Of a stretch of 64,000 nucleotides of DNA, positions 23,243 to 32,810 are shown one piece after another. Source of the DNA: Sulfuricella denitrificans. GTDB lineage: Bacteria > Pseudomonadota > Gammaproteobacteria > Burkholderiales > Sulfuricellaceae. The notes under the pieces were generated by a model. It was not told the DNA's origin and searched no databases. It worked only from the letters and a program-made list of their open reading frames with translations. The position numbers and the translations under genes are program-made. Within the stretch, counting starts at the first letter, position 1. Every line of letters begins with the position of its first letter. Where the stretch lies: assembly GCA_002632355.1 (NCBI GenBank), contig NSJJ01000014.1, positions 1-64,000 on the forward strand. Direction: 5' to 3'.

Positions 23243-23455
23243 GGCTTCGACATAACGATATTCTCCTCATGTCAATCACAAATACTTTCCCGATGGTTCC
23301 CGCAAGAATTAAACGCATGACGAGTTAAATAAGTTCATCACATAGGGCCGATGGTCAATCGTCCGCTTTCATGGATGTTGAATCTCCATGCCCAAATCTA
23401 ATTGCTAGATATTGTGACTGCCCTGATCCCAATAATATTCGCCCATTTACCCTGG

Positions 23456-23797
23456 TCAAAATTGGACGCTGATTGACACCTTTGTTTCTGCGTAGCGAGT
23501 TATTGCCTCGGTAAGCGTAGGCAGCTTTGGAGGCAATCGCTTTAGTGGCATCTGCCCTGTTCGACAGCTTTTCAGAATCGGAACGGCGAGTGCGCGTGCT
23601 TCTTCAACGGAAATTAGTGGCCATCTGCCAAGCGTCATTCTGAACTGCTTCCCGCCAACGCTGGTTGCAATAAGGAAAGTTTGCGTGCGTGCGCCAAATC
23701 GTATGCAAAGCCCACACAAAATCTTATCGCGCAAAATACGGCCATCCTTATATTGTTGCCTTTGGATAAAGGCGTCCGAGAGGGTTACAATGCTCAT
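23456..23797 (-). pseudogene. Truncated tyrosine integrase (N-terminal arm-binding/DUF4102-like domain only)
   Basis: LSDAFIQRQQYKDGRILRDKILCGLCIRFGARTQTFLI...FRMTLGRWPLISVEEARALAVPIL; catalytic domain missing. Confidence 0.75.
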
Positions 23798-23879
23798 TTT
23801 TTACACAAAATTTAGACAAAATTGTTGAATCCACCCTCGGTTTTTGCAGTTTTGTCATTGCGTTACGACCACCCCACAG

Positions 23880-23936
23880 CCTTTCGATGCGCGGATCGGG
23901 AATTTCCACGATGCCCGCGTTTGGTTCGATGGTGCA
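23880..23936 (-). pseudogene. Inverted fragment of ychF codons 35-53
   Basis: Minus strand reads [19 protein letters not shown], matching Ych[20 protein letters not shown]; 46/57 nt match by hand, differences mostly synonymous or conservative. Confidence 0.9.
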
Positions 23937-23956
23937 TTGATAATTAAAGGATTTTC

Positions 23957-25048
23957 ATGAGTCTCCAGTGCGGTATCGTCGGCTTGCCCAATGTCGGCAA
24001 GTCCACCCTGTTCAACGCCATCACCAGCGCCGGCATCGCGGCGGAAAACTACCCCTTCTGCACCATCGAGCCGAATGTCGGCATCGTGGAAATTCCCGAC
24101 CCGCGGGTGGAAAAACTGGTGGAAATCGTCAAGCCGCAAAAAGTACAGCATGCGATCATGGAGTTTGTCGACATCGCCGGCCTGGTGGCAGGTGCATCCA
24201 AAGGCGAAGGGCTGGGCAACAAGTTCCTCGCCAACATCCGCGAAACCGATGCCATCGCCCATGTGGTGCGCTGCTTCGAGAACGTCGACGTGGTGCACGT
24301 AGCCGGCAAGGTCGACCCGGTTTCCGACATCGAGGTCATCAACACCGAGCTCGCCCTGGCCGATCTTGAAACCGTCGAGAAAGCGGTGCTGCGTACCAAC
24401 AAACAGGCCAAGTCAGGTGACAAGGAAGCGGTGCGCCTGATGGCGCTGCTGGAAAAGGTACGCGCCACGCTGGACCAGGGACAACCTGCCCGCAGCCTGA
24501 AGCTGGACAAGGAAGAAGCCGCCCTGCTCAAACCGCTGTGCCTGATGACCATGAAACCCACCATGTACATCGCCAACGTCGACGAGGGTGGTTTCAGCAA
24601 CAACCCCCATCTCGACAAGGTTGAACAACTGGCTGCAAGCGAAGGCTCGCCGGTAGTGGCCATCTGCGCCGCCATCGAAGGCGAGATCGCCGATCTCGAC
24701 GAGGCAGACAAGAAAGAATTTCTTGCCGACATGGGCCTCGAAGAACCCGGTCTGAATCGCGTCATCCGCGCCGCCTACAAGCTGCTCGGGCTGCAGACCT
24801 ACTTCACCGCCGGGGTCAAGGAAGTCCGCGCCTGGACCATCCATATCGGCGACACTGGCCCGCAGGCTGCGGGCGTGATCCACACCGATTTCGAGCGTGG
24901 CTTCATCCGCGCCCAGACCATTTCCTTTGATGACTTCGTTGCCTGCAAAGGCGAACAGGGCGCCAAGGAAGCCGGCAAGATGCGTTCGGAAGGAAAGGAA
25001 TATGTCGTACATGATGGTGATGTCATGAATTTCCTGTTTAACGTCTAG
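23957..25048 (+). CDS. ychF: Redox-regulated ATPase YchF (Obg-like GTPase family)
   Basis: 363 aa; [27 protein letters not shown]-terminal TGS region. Confidence 0.97.
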   Translation: MSLQCGIVGLPNVGKSTLFNAITSAGIAAENYPFCTIEPNVGIVEIPDPRVEKLVEIVKPQKVQHAIMEFVDIAGLVAGASKGEGLGNKFLANIRETDAIAHVVRCFENVDVVHVAGKVDPVSDIEVINTELALADLETVEKAVLRTNKQAKSGDKEAVRLMALLEKVRATLDQGQPARSLKLDKEEAALLKPLCLMTMKPTMYIANVDEGGFSNNPHLDKVEQLAASEGSPVVAICAAIEGEIADLDEADKKEFLADMGLEEPGLNRVIRAAYKLLGLQTYFTAGVKEVRAWTIHIGDTGPQAAGVIHTDFERGFIRAQTISFDDFVACKGEQGAKEAGKMRSEGKEYVVHDGDVMNFLFNV

Positions 25049-25103
25049 CGGGATTGGATTAGGATTGCATTTCCTCAGACAACGAATGAAGCGGGAGAAC
25101 CAC

Positions 25104-25526
25104 ATGAAGAAACTGATCATTGCAGCCATGACTCTGATGCTGGCCAGCCCTCTGGCTTTTGCTGGCCCTCAGCAGGAAAGAATGAAGGAATGCAACGCGA
25201 ATGCCAAAACCCAGGACCTCAAGGGCGATGCGCGCAAGGCGTTCATGAGCGACTGCCTGAGCGGCAAGGCGCCCGAAGCAGCCAGCGACAAGACGCCGCA
25301 GCAGAACAGGATGACACAATGCAACAAGGATGCTGGAGACAAGGCGCTCAAGGGCGATGAACGCAAGAAATTCATGAGCAGCTGCCTGAGCGGCAAGGAA
25401 CCCGAGGCAGCCAGTCCCAAAGCGACTCAGCAAAACAAAATGAAATCATGCAACAAGGAAGCCGCTGATAAAGCCCTCAAGGGTGACAAACGCAAGAAAT
25501 TCATGAGTGACTGTTTGAAAAACTGA
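25104..25526 (+). CDS. PsiF repeat-containing secreted protein (three repeats)
   Basis: Signal peptide; three copies of QxxMxxCNxxAxxxxLKGDxRKxFMSxCL. Confidence 0.85.
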   Translation: MKKLIIAAMTLMLASPLAFAGPQQERMKECNANAKTQDLKGDARKAFMSDCLSGKAPEAASDKTPQQNRMTQCNKDAGDKALKGDERKKFMSSCLSGKEPEAASPKATQQNKMKSCNKEAADKALKGDKRKKFMSDCLKN

Positions 25527-25566
25527 GCATGCTGGCGGGGATATTCCGCCCTTGTGTTGTTGACCG

Positions 25567-25603
25567 AAACGGGGCCTGCGTAGCAATATGCAGGCCCCGT
25601 TTT
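25567..25603 (+). terminator. Intrinsic terminator downstream of psiF-like gene
   Basis: aaacggggcctgc...gcaggccccgtttt inverted repeat with T-run. Confidence 0.8.
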
Positions 25604-25762
25604 ATTGGCTGCAACTTGATTCTACTGACAACGCATCATTGATTTTTCCCGTCTCTGGTGCTAGCTTGGAAGCACTTACCTGTCTGGGGGAGGCGCCATG
25701 CTCAATCGTTGCTGCACTGATGCCGTCAAGCGCCATTCTGTCCGTTTCATGCGCATTGAATC

Positions 25763-26251
25763 GTGACATCCTCTCCCCACCCCACACGCATCATGGTGCT
25801 CGGCATCGGCAATACCCTGCTGCAGGACGAGGGCGCGGGAATCCACGCCATGCGGCAACTGCAAAATGAATTTTCCGGCTGCCATGACATCGAGTTCATG
25901 GATGGCGGCACTTTGAGTTTCAGCCTGGCAGGTCCGATCAGCGAGGTGCAGTGCCTGCTGGTCATCGATGCCGCCGAACTGGGGGACAGGCCCGGCGCAG
26001 TCAGGGTGTTTCGCGACACCGAGATGGACCGTTTCCTGGGCGCCAGCGGCAAGCGCAGCGTGCACGAGGTGGGGCTGCTGGACCTGCTGGCCATCGCCCA
26101 TCTGACCGGCAGCCTGCCGCCACGCAGGGCGCTGATCGGCATCCAGCCCGGCACGATCGACTGGGGTGAGGCGCCCTCCGCCGCGGTGGCCGGGGCGCTT
26201 CCGCTGGTCCGCGCGAAAGCCGGCGAAGTGATACGGGACTGGCAGGCATGA
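25763..26251 (+). CDS. hupD: Hydrogenase maturation protease (HyaD/HupD family)
   Basis: VLGIGNTLLQDEGAGIHAM, FMDGGTLSF, VIDAAELG motifs. Confidence 0.93.
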   Translation: MTSSPHPTRIMVLGIGNTLLQDEGAGIHAMRQLQNEFSGCHDIEFMDGGTLSFSLAGPISEVQCLLVIDAAELGDRPGAVRVFRDTEMDRFLGASGKRSVHEVGLLDLLAIAHLTGSLPPRRALIGIQPGTIDWGEAPSAAVAGALPLVRAKAGEVIRDWQA

Positions 26252-26628
26252 GCGGCAACGCCGCGCCCCTGCTGCATGAAATCGCGGCGCTGCTGGACAG
26301 GCTGGCGCTGACCGGCGAGGGCGGCAGCGTGCAACTGAACGGCCTGCCGCTTCAGCCGGGGGATTACGAAGCCCTGCAGGAAGCGCTGGGAGAAGGCGAG
26401 GTCAGCGCCGAAATCCAGGCGCTGGGACCCTCTCTCATCAGGGAAACGGCGCTGCACGGCGTGTGGTGGGCGACCCATCGCAATGCCTTGCAGGAAGTCG
26501 TGGCCGAATCGATCGAGGTGACGCGCTGCCCGGCCCTTTTGCAAACCCCGGCTGAAGATGTGGCCGAAGCCGCACGAATCCTGCGCGAGCGCCTGAGTGT
26601 CGCAACAAAAGGAGAGCACGATGTCTGA
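26248..26628 (+). CDS. HupH/HyaF-like hydrogenase expression/formation protein (short form)
   Basis: 126 aa similar to the HupH C-terminal region (SLIRETALHGVWWATHRN); 4-nt overlap with hupD. Confidence 0.65.
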   Translation: MSGNAAPLLHEIAALLDRLALTGEGGSVQLNGLPLQPGDYEALQEALGEGEVSAEIQALGPSLIRETALHGVWWATHRNALQEVVAESIEVTRCPALLQTPAEDVAEAARILRERLSVATKGEHDV

Positions 26629-27727
26629 CGAGCAATCATTGGGTGCATTGTTGCGCGAGCAGGGCATCTCCCGCCGCGGCTTTCTCAAGTTCTGCGGCGC
26701 CATGGCCTCGCTCATGGCACTGCCCGGCAGCATGGTTCCCGCCATTGCCGCCGCGCTGGACAAGGCGCTTCGGCCCTCGGTGATCTGGCTCTCGTTCCAG
26801 GAATGCACCGGCTGCACCGAATCTCTCACCCGCTCCCACTCCCCTACCCTGGAAGGCCTGATCCTCAACGCCATTTCGCTGGATTATCACCACACCCTGC
26901 AGGCCGCCTCGGGCGAAGCGGCGGAGGCCGCGCGCGAAGCCGCGATGAAGCAGTTTTTCGGCAAATACCTGCTGATTGTGGATGGCTCGATTCCCACCAA
27001 GGACGGCGGGGTGTATTCCACCATCGCCGGGGTCAGCAATCTCGACATGCTGCACGAGGCGGCCAAAGGCGCGGCGGCGATCGTGGCAGTCGGCACTTGC
27101 GCGGCTTTCGGCGGCCTGCCGCACGCCAACCCCAATCCCACCGGCGCGGTAGCGGTATCGGACATCATCAGGGACAAACCGATCATCAACGTTTCCGGCT
27201 GCCCGCCCATCCCGGTGGTGATCACAGGCGTGCTGGCGCATTACCTGACGTTTGGCACGCTGCCCGAACTGGACGACTTGGGGCGGCCCAAGGCCTTCTA
27301 TGGCGAATCCATCCACGACCGCTGCTACCGCCGCCCTTTCTACGACCAGGGCAAGTTTGCCAAAACTTTCGACGACGAGGGCGCGCGCAACGGCTGGTGC
27401 CTGTTCGAGCTGGGCTGCAAGGGACCAACCACTTTCAACGCCTGTGCCACCACCAAGTGGAACCAGGGCACCAGCTTTCCGATCGAATCCGGCCATGGTT
27501 GCCTGGGCTGCTCCGAACCCAATTTCTGGGATGCCGGCAGCTTCTACCATGCCCTGTCGACACCGATCACGCCTGTGGGCCGGGCCGCCGCCGTTGCGGC
27601 GGCAGCGGGCATTGTCGGCGGGGCCGCCATCGCGATGCACAACCGCCACGTCAAGGCGGCGGCCAGATCCGGGCATCAGACCGTGACGGTCAACGATCTG
27701 GAACAAGCCTCCGGAGAAACGAAATGA
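26621..27727 (+). CDS. [NiFe]-hydrogenase small subunit
   Basis: Tat motif SRRGFLKF, SFQECTGCTESL, cluster-binding Cys/His; C-terminal TM anchor. Confidence 0.95.
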   Translation: MSDEQSLGALLREQGISRRGFLKFCGAMASLMALPGSMVPAIAAALDKALRPSVIWLSFQECTGCTESLTRSHSPTLEGLILNAISLDYHHTLQAASGEAAEAAREAAMKQFFGKYLLIVDGSIPTKDGGVYSTIAGVSNLDMLHEAAKGAAAIVAVGTCAAFGGLPHANPNPTGAVAVSDIIRDKPIINVSGCPPIPVVITGVLAHYLTFGTLPELDDLGRPKAFYGESIHDRCYRRPFYDQGKFAKTFDDEGARNGWCLFELGCKGPTTFNACATTKWNQGTSFPIESGHGCLGCSEPNFWDAGSFYHALSTPITPVGRAAAVAAAAGIVGGAAIAMHNRHVKAAARSGHQTVTVNDLEQASGETK

Positions 27728-28383
27728 ACGACATGGCCCTGCTGCTCTGGGCACGCGGTCCTGGCCTGCAGATCGCCCTGGTCGTCTTCATTGCCGGGAT
27801 GCTGCTCAAGCTGTTCGAAATCTTCAGCCTGGGGCGCAAAAAAGACCTTTCCACCCCGCGCCCGGGCAAGGCCTGGAGCGGATTGAAGACCATCTTCAGC
27901 CGCTCGCTGCCGGACAAAACCCTGCTGAAACGAAGCTTCCCGACCTACCTCATGGGCTATACCTTCCATATTGGTTTTTTCATCGCCCTGCTGTTCCTTG
28001 CGCCCCACATCGAACTGTTCCGCAACACCACCGGCCTGGGCTGGCCGGCATTGCCGGGCGCGCTGGTGGACGGCATTTCCCTCCTGACCATCGTGGCGCT
28101 GCTGCTGATGCTGGGCTACCGCCTCTACCATCCGGTCAAGCGCTTCCTCTCCACCTTCGACGATTACGCTTCCTGGGCACTGACCATGGCCCCGCTGCTG
28201 AGCGGCTACCTGGCTTTCCACCACCTGCTGCTGCCCTACACCCAGATGCTGGCGCTGCACATCCTGAGCGTGGAACTGCTGCTGGTCTGCATGCCCTTCA
28301 CCAAACTCTTTCATACCGTCTCGCTGTTCATCTCCCGCTGGTATAACGGCGATGCGCTGGGGCATAAGGGGGCGAGATTATGA
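27724..28383 (+). CDS. Isp1-type NarI-like cytochrome b subunit of hydrogenase
   Basis: Five-TM NarI-like protein between small subunit and HdrD-like gene. Confidence 0.85.
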   Translation: MNDMALLLWARGPGLQIALVVFIAGMLLKLFEIFSLGRKKDLSTPRPGKAWSGLKTIFSRSLPDKTLLKRSFPTYLMGYTFHIGFFIALLFLAPHIELFRNTTGLGWPALPGALVDGISLLTIVALLLMLGYRLYHPVKRFLSTFDDYASWALTMAPLLSGYLAFHHLLLPYTQMLALHILSVELLLVCMPFTKLFHTVSLFISRWYNGDALGHKGARL

Positions 28384-28599
28384 GCAAGGAGCAGGGCCCG
28401 CGCGAAGCGTGGGTGCGACTGGCCGCGAATAATCTCGGTTGCCGACACAACGGTAGCGGACACTGCGACAATCGTTCGGAGGCAACGTTATGAGCAAGGA
28501 GCAGGGCCCGTGCGAAGCATGGGTGCGACTGGCCGCGAATAATCTCGGTTGCCGACGCAGCGGTAACAGATACAGTGACACTCGTTCGGAGGAAACATT
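28380..28599 (+). repeat. Two tandem 110-bp repeats, each a coupled 37-codon micro-ORF
   Basis: Units 28380-28489 and 28490-28599 both encode MSKEQGP(R/C)EAWVRLAANNLGCR..., end with SD-like tcggagg and an ATGA overlap into the next ATG. Confidence 0.92.
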
Positions 28600-29868
28600 A
28601 TGACTGCCTCCCTGCAACGCGGCCTTAACGCCTTTCGCGAGGTGATGGACGCCCCCATCGCCAGCTTTTTCAACAGTTGCGTACATTGCGGGCTATGTGC
28701 CGATGCCTGCCTGTTCCACACCGAGACCGGCGACCCGAAATATACCCCGATCCACAAGCTGGAGCCCTTGCGCAAGTTGTGGAAGCGCGAATACACCCTG
28801 CTCGGCAAGCTGGCAGCGCTGGTCGGCCTGGGCGCAACCGTCAGCGATGCGGAGCTGGAGGAATGGAGCCCGCTGGTGTACGACAGCTGTACCCTGTGCG
28901 GGCGTTGCACCCTGGTGTGCCCGGTGGGCAACGACATCACCTACATGATCCGCAAGATGCGCGAAGGCATGGCGGCTTCCGGCCACGCGCCGGCGGGGCT
29001 GGTCGAGGCCTCGCGAAGAACCATTGAACTGGGCAGCCCGATGGGCATCCAGACCAAGGCATTCATGGCCCAGGTGCGTGGGCAGGAAGAGGAAACCGGT
29101 ATCGATATCCCGGTGGATCAGGCCGGGGCGGATTACCTGGTGATCATGTCCTCGATGGAAATCCTCGGCTACCCGGAATACCTCGGCTCGCTGGCGCGCA
29201 TTTTCAAACAGGCCGGGATCAGCTGGACGGTTTCCAGCGAAGCCTTCGAGGCCACCAACAGCGGCATCCAGATCGGCGTTTCCGACATCGCCCGGCAAAT
29301 CGTCGCGCGCGTGGTCGATGCGGCGGAAAAACTCGGCGTGAAATACGTCATCAGCCCGGAATGCGGGCATGCCTTCACCGCCCTGCGCTGGGAAGGCCCG
29401 AACCTCATCGGCCGGCCTTACAAATTCGAAGTGGTGCACATCCTGGAACTGCTCGACCAGTTGCGCAGGGATGGCCGGCTCAAAACCGAGGGCAAAACCG
29501 GCGAGGCGCTCACCCTGCACGACCCCTGCCAGATCGTGCGGCGCGGCGGCATCGTGGCCGAGCCGCGCCACCTGGTCAACATGGTCGCCAGCGACTTCCG
29601 AGAAATGGAAGACCCCGGCATGTACAACTGGTGCTGCGGCGGCGGGGGCGGCGTATCGGCGATCACCGAGGCCGAGGAACTGCGCTTCAAGGTATTCAGA
29701 ATCAAGAAGCGCCAGATCGAAGGCACGGGCGCGGGCACCATGGTCACCGCCTGCGCCAACTGCCGCAATGTGCTCGAGGAAGGCCTGGAGCACTACAAGA
29801 TGGACACCAGAATGATCGGCATCACCGAACTGGTGGCCGAACATCTTAAACAGGAAGACGCATCATGA
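28600..29868 (+). CDS. Isp2-type HdrD-like (Fe-S)-binding protein
   Basis: Two 4Fe-4S motifs (CVHCGLCADAC, CTLCGRCTLVCPVG) and C-terminal CCG domains (CCGGGGG). Confidence 0.93.
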   Translation: MTASLQRGLNAFREVMDAPIASFFNSCVHCGLCADACLFHTETGDPKYTPIHKLEPLRKLWKREYTLLGKLAALVGLGATVSDAELEEWSPLVYDSCTLCGRCTLVCPVGNDITYMIRKMREGMAASGHAPAGLVEASRRTIELGSPMGIQTKAFMAQVRGQEEETGIDIPVDQAGADYLVIMSSMEILGYPEYLGSLARIFKQAGISWTVSSEAFEATNSGIQIGVSDIARQIVARVVDAAEKLGVKYVISPECGHAFTALRWEGPNLIGRPYKFEVVHILELLDQLRRDGRLKTEGKTGEALTLHDPCQIVRRGGIVAEPRHLVNMVASDFREMEDPGMYNWCCGGGGGVSAITEAEELRFKVFRIKKRQIEGTGAGTMVTACANCRNVLEEGLEHYKMDTRMIGITELVAEHLKQEDAS

Positions 29869-31634
29869 GCCAGCGTATCGTCGTCGACCCCATCACCCGC
29901 ATCGAAGGCCACCTGCGCATCGAGGCGGAAACCAGCGATTCGGGAATCATCACCCGCGCCTCCAGCGCCGGCACCATGGTGCGCGGCATCGAAATCATCC
30001 TGCGAGGCCGCGACCCTCGCGATGCCTGGGCTTTTGCGCAGCGCATCTGCGGCGTGTGCACGCTGGTGCATGGCATCGCCTCGGTGCGCGCGGTGGAAAA
30101 CGCTCTCGATTACAAGATTCCGCCCAACGCCCAGTTGATCCGCAACCTGATGATCGCGGCCCAGTATGTCCACGATCATGTGATGCACTTCTACCACCTG
30201 CACGCGCTCGACTGGGTGGACGTGGTCTCGGCGCTCCAGGCCGATCCGAAAAAAACCTCGGAACTGGCGCAGAGCCTGTCGGGCTATGCCAAATCCTCGC
30301 CGGGCTATTTCGCCGATACGCAGAAGAAGCTCAAGACCTTCGTCGAATCCGGCCAGTTGGGCATTTTCAGCAACGGCTACTGGGGCCACCCGGCCTACAA
30401 GCTGCCGCCCGAGGCCAACCTGATGGCTGTGGCGCATTACTTCGAAGCCCTGCTGTGGCAAAGGGACGTGGCGCAACTGCACACCATTTTTGGTGGCAAG
30501 AATCCGCATCCCAATTTCGTGGTGGGCGGCGTGCCCTGCGCCATCAGTGTCCACCCCGGGCATCAGGGCCGTGGCAAGGGCCCCCACTATCGCGGCGGCG
30601 CCGGGGCGACCGCGCTCAACATGGTAGGACTGGAAAAAGTCAAAGCCATCATCGCCCAGATGCGCGATTTCGTGGATCAGGTGTATGTGCCGGACACGCT
30701 CGCCATCGCCGGGTTCTACAAGGACTGGGCTACCCAGGGCGAAGGCATCGGCAATTTCATGACCTACGGCGATTTCCCGGAAAAGGGCATGGACGACCCG
30801 GCCAGCTTCCTGATTCCTTCCGGAGTGATCCTCGACCGCGATCTGAGCAAGATCCACCCGGTGGACCTCAATGCCGACGACCAGATTCAGGAATACGTCG
30901 CCCACTCCTGGTACGACTACAGCGGCGGCAAGGAAAAAGGCCTCCATCCCTATCAGGGCGAAACCAAGCTCAATTACACCGGGCCCAAGCCGCCCTATCA
31001 GCATCTGGATACCGACGCCTCCTACTCCTGGCTAAAGTCTCCGCGCTGGCGTGGCAAGGCGGTCGAGGTCGGCCCGCTGGCACGGGTGCTGATGCTGTAC
31101 GCCAGGGGGCATGAACAGACCAAAGATCTGGTCGGCATGGCGCTGAGCAAGCTCGACCTGCCGGTCGGCGCCCTGTACTCCACCCTCGGCCGCACTGCCG
31201 CGCGCACGCTGGAAACCAAGATCATCGTAGATGCCATGCAGGGCTGGTACGACCAGTTGCTGGCCAACATCAAGGCAGGCGATGTGCGCACCTTCAACGA
31301 AACCCTGTGGGAGCCTTCATCCTGGCCTGCCCTGGCCAAAGGCGTGGGCTATACCGAAGCACCGCGCGGCGCGCTGGCGCACTGGATCGTCATCAAGGAC
31401 CAGATCATCGACAACTATCAGGCAGTCGTCCCTTCCACCTGGAACGCCGGGCCGCGCGACCCGGCTGGGCAGGATGGCCCTTACGAAGCCGCGCTCAAGG
31501 GGCACAAGCTGCACGACCCGAAACAGCCGATCGAGATCCTGCGCACCATCCACAGCTTCGACCCCTGCATCGCCTGCGCCGTGCACGTGGTGGATCCGGC
31601 AGGTGAAGAGCTGGTGCAGGTCAAGGTAATATAG
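29865..31634 (+). CDS. [NiFe]-hydrogenase large subunit
   Basis: RICGVCTLVH N-terminal and DPCIACAVHVVDP C-terminal nickel ligands, 589 aa. Confidence 0.97.
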   Translation: MSQRIVVDPITRIEGHLRIEAETSDSGIITRASSAGTMVRGIEIILRGRDPRDAWAFAQRICGVCTLVHGIASVRAVENALDYKIPPNAQLIRNLMIAAQYVHDHVMHFYHLHALDWVDVVSALQADPKKTSELAQSLSGYAKSSPGYFADTQKKLKTFVESGQLGIFSNGYWGHPAYKLPPEANLMAVAHYFEALLWQRDVAQLHTIFGGKNPHPNFVVGGVPCAISVHPGHQGRGKGPHYRGGAGATALNMVGLEKVKAIIAQMRDFVDQVYVPDTLAIAGFYKDWATQGEGIGNFMTYGDFPEKGMDDPASFLIPSGVILDRDLSKIHPVDLNADDQIQEYVAHSWYDYSGGKEKGLHPYQGETKLNYTGPKPPYQHLDTDASYSWLKSPRWRGKAVEVGPLARVLMLYARGHEQTKDLVGMALSKLDLPVGALYSTLGRTAARTLETKIIVDAMQGWYDQLLANIKAGDVRTFNETLWEPSSWPALAKGVGYTEAPRGALAHWIVIKDQIIDNYQAVVPSTWNAGPRDPAGQDGPYEAALKGHKLHDPKQPIEILRTIHSFDPCIACAVHVVDPAGEELVQVKVI

Positions 31635-31654
31635 GCATAACCCAAGGGCATCTC

Positions 31655-32470
31655 ATGGAACAACTACCCGCCAATTTTTCCGCGCTGCTGGCGCTGGTTT
31701 TCGCGCTTGGCATGCGGCACGGTTTCGACCCCGACCACCTCGCCACCATCGACGGCCTGACCCGCTTCAACGCCGCCGCCGAACGGCGCGTTTCGCGCTG
31801 GTGCGGCTTCCTGTTTTCGCTTGGGCATGGCGTCATCGTCATGGCGGTCGCCATCAGCGTCGGCGTGCTGGCGCAGGAATGGAAAGCCCCACTCTGGCTG
31901 GAGGATGCAGGCGCCTGGATTTCGATTATTTTTCTGACTCTGCTGGGGCTGATGAACCTGGCTGCCGTGCTGAAAGCCGCCCCTGACCAGGTGGTGCGCC
32001 CGATTGGCCTCAAGGGCCGCCTGTTCGCGCGCCTCCAGCATGCCAGCCACCCGGCACTGGTCGCCCTGGTCGGCGCCCTGTTCGCTTTGTCTTTCGACAC
32101 CATGAGCCAGGCCGCCCTGTTTTCCGTCACCGCCGCCGGTCTGGGTGGATGGGAGTATTCATTGCTGATGGGTGGCACATTCATGCTCGGCATGATGCTG
32201 ACCGACGGCCTCAACGGCCTGTGGATTTCCCGCCTCATCCAGCGCAGCAGGCAGATGGCCTGTCTGGCTTCGCGCGTCATGAGCCTGTCAATCGCTTCCC
32301 TGAGCCTGCTGGTGGCGGCATTCGGCACCGCAAAGTATTTCTCGCCCGCAGTGGATGCCTGGAGCGAGGGGCGGGAATTGATGCTGGGGTTGGCCGTCAT
32401 CGCCGTGGTGGCGGGCAGCTTCCTGCTTGCGCTAAGATTGTCCCGCGCACCCTTGCCCGCTGATGCATGA
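31655..32470 (+). CDS. HoxN/HupN-like nickel transporter
   Basis: FALGMRHGFDPDHLATIDGLTR resembles NiCoT H(X4)DH motif; multiple TM helices; hydrogenase context. Confidence 0.87.
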   Translation: MEQLPANFSALLALVFALGMRHGFDPDHLATIDGLTRFNAAAERRVSRWCGFLFSLGHGVIVMAVAISVGVLAQEWKAPLWLEDAGAWISIIFLTLLGLMNLAAVLKAAPDQVVRPIGLKGRLFARLQHASHPALVALVGALFALSFDTMSQAALFSVTAAGLGGWEYSLLMGGTFMLGMMLTDGLNGLWISRLIQRSRQMACLASRVMSLSIASLSLLVAAFGTAKYFSPAVDAWSEGRELMLGLAVIAVVAGSFLLALRLSRAPLPADA

Positions 32471-32801
32471 AATGTCGCTCGCCGAGAGCGTGCTGGAAAT
32501 TATCGAAAACAGCGCTGCGCAGCATGACAGCAACAAGGTCCACGCCGTCTGGCTGGAAATCGGCCAGCTTGCCGGGGTCGAAGTGGAAGCCATGCGCTTC
32601 TGCTTCGACGCCGTGACGCGTGGCAGCATCGCGGATGGTGCGCGGCTGGAAATCATCGCAACCCCAGGCCGGGGACGCTGCCTGAGCTGCGGCAAATCGA
32701 TGCCCCTGATCGAGCGTTATGATCTTTGCCCCGAGTGCGACATGCCGCTGGAAGTCACCGGCGGCACGGAAATGCGGGTCAAGGAACTGGAAATGGAATA
32801 A
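32463..32801 (+). CDS. hypA: Hydrogenase nickel incorporation protein HypA
   Basis: MHEMSLAESVLEIIE, CxxC zinc motifs. Confidence 0.95.
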   Translation: MHEMSLAESVLEIIENSAAQHDSNKVHAVWLEIGQLAGVEVEAMRFCFDAVTRGSIADGARLEIIATPGRGRCLSCGKSMPLIERYDLCPECDMPLEVTGGTEMRVKELEME

Positions 32802-32810
32802 GGAAGATCA

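Larger units (their letters stand above)
20319..24063. mobile_element. Integrative island inserted in the ychF 5' end (approximate bounds)
   Basis: Flanked by direct repeats of ychF codons 1-36; contains an integrase N-terminal remnant and compositionally different cargo. Confidence 0.75.
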
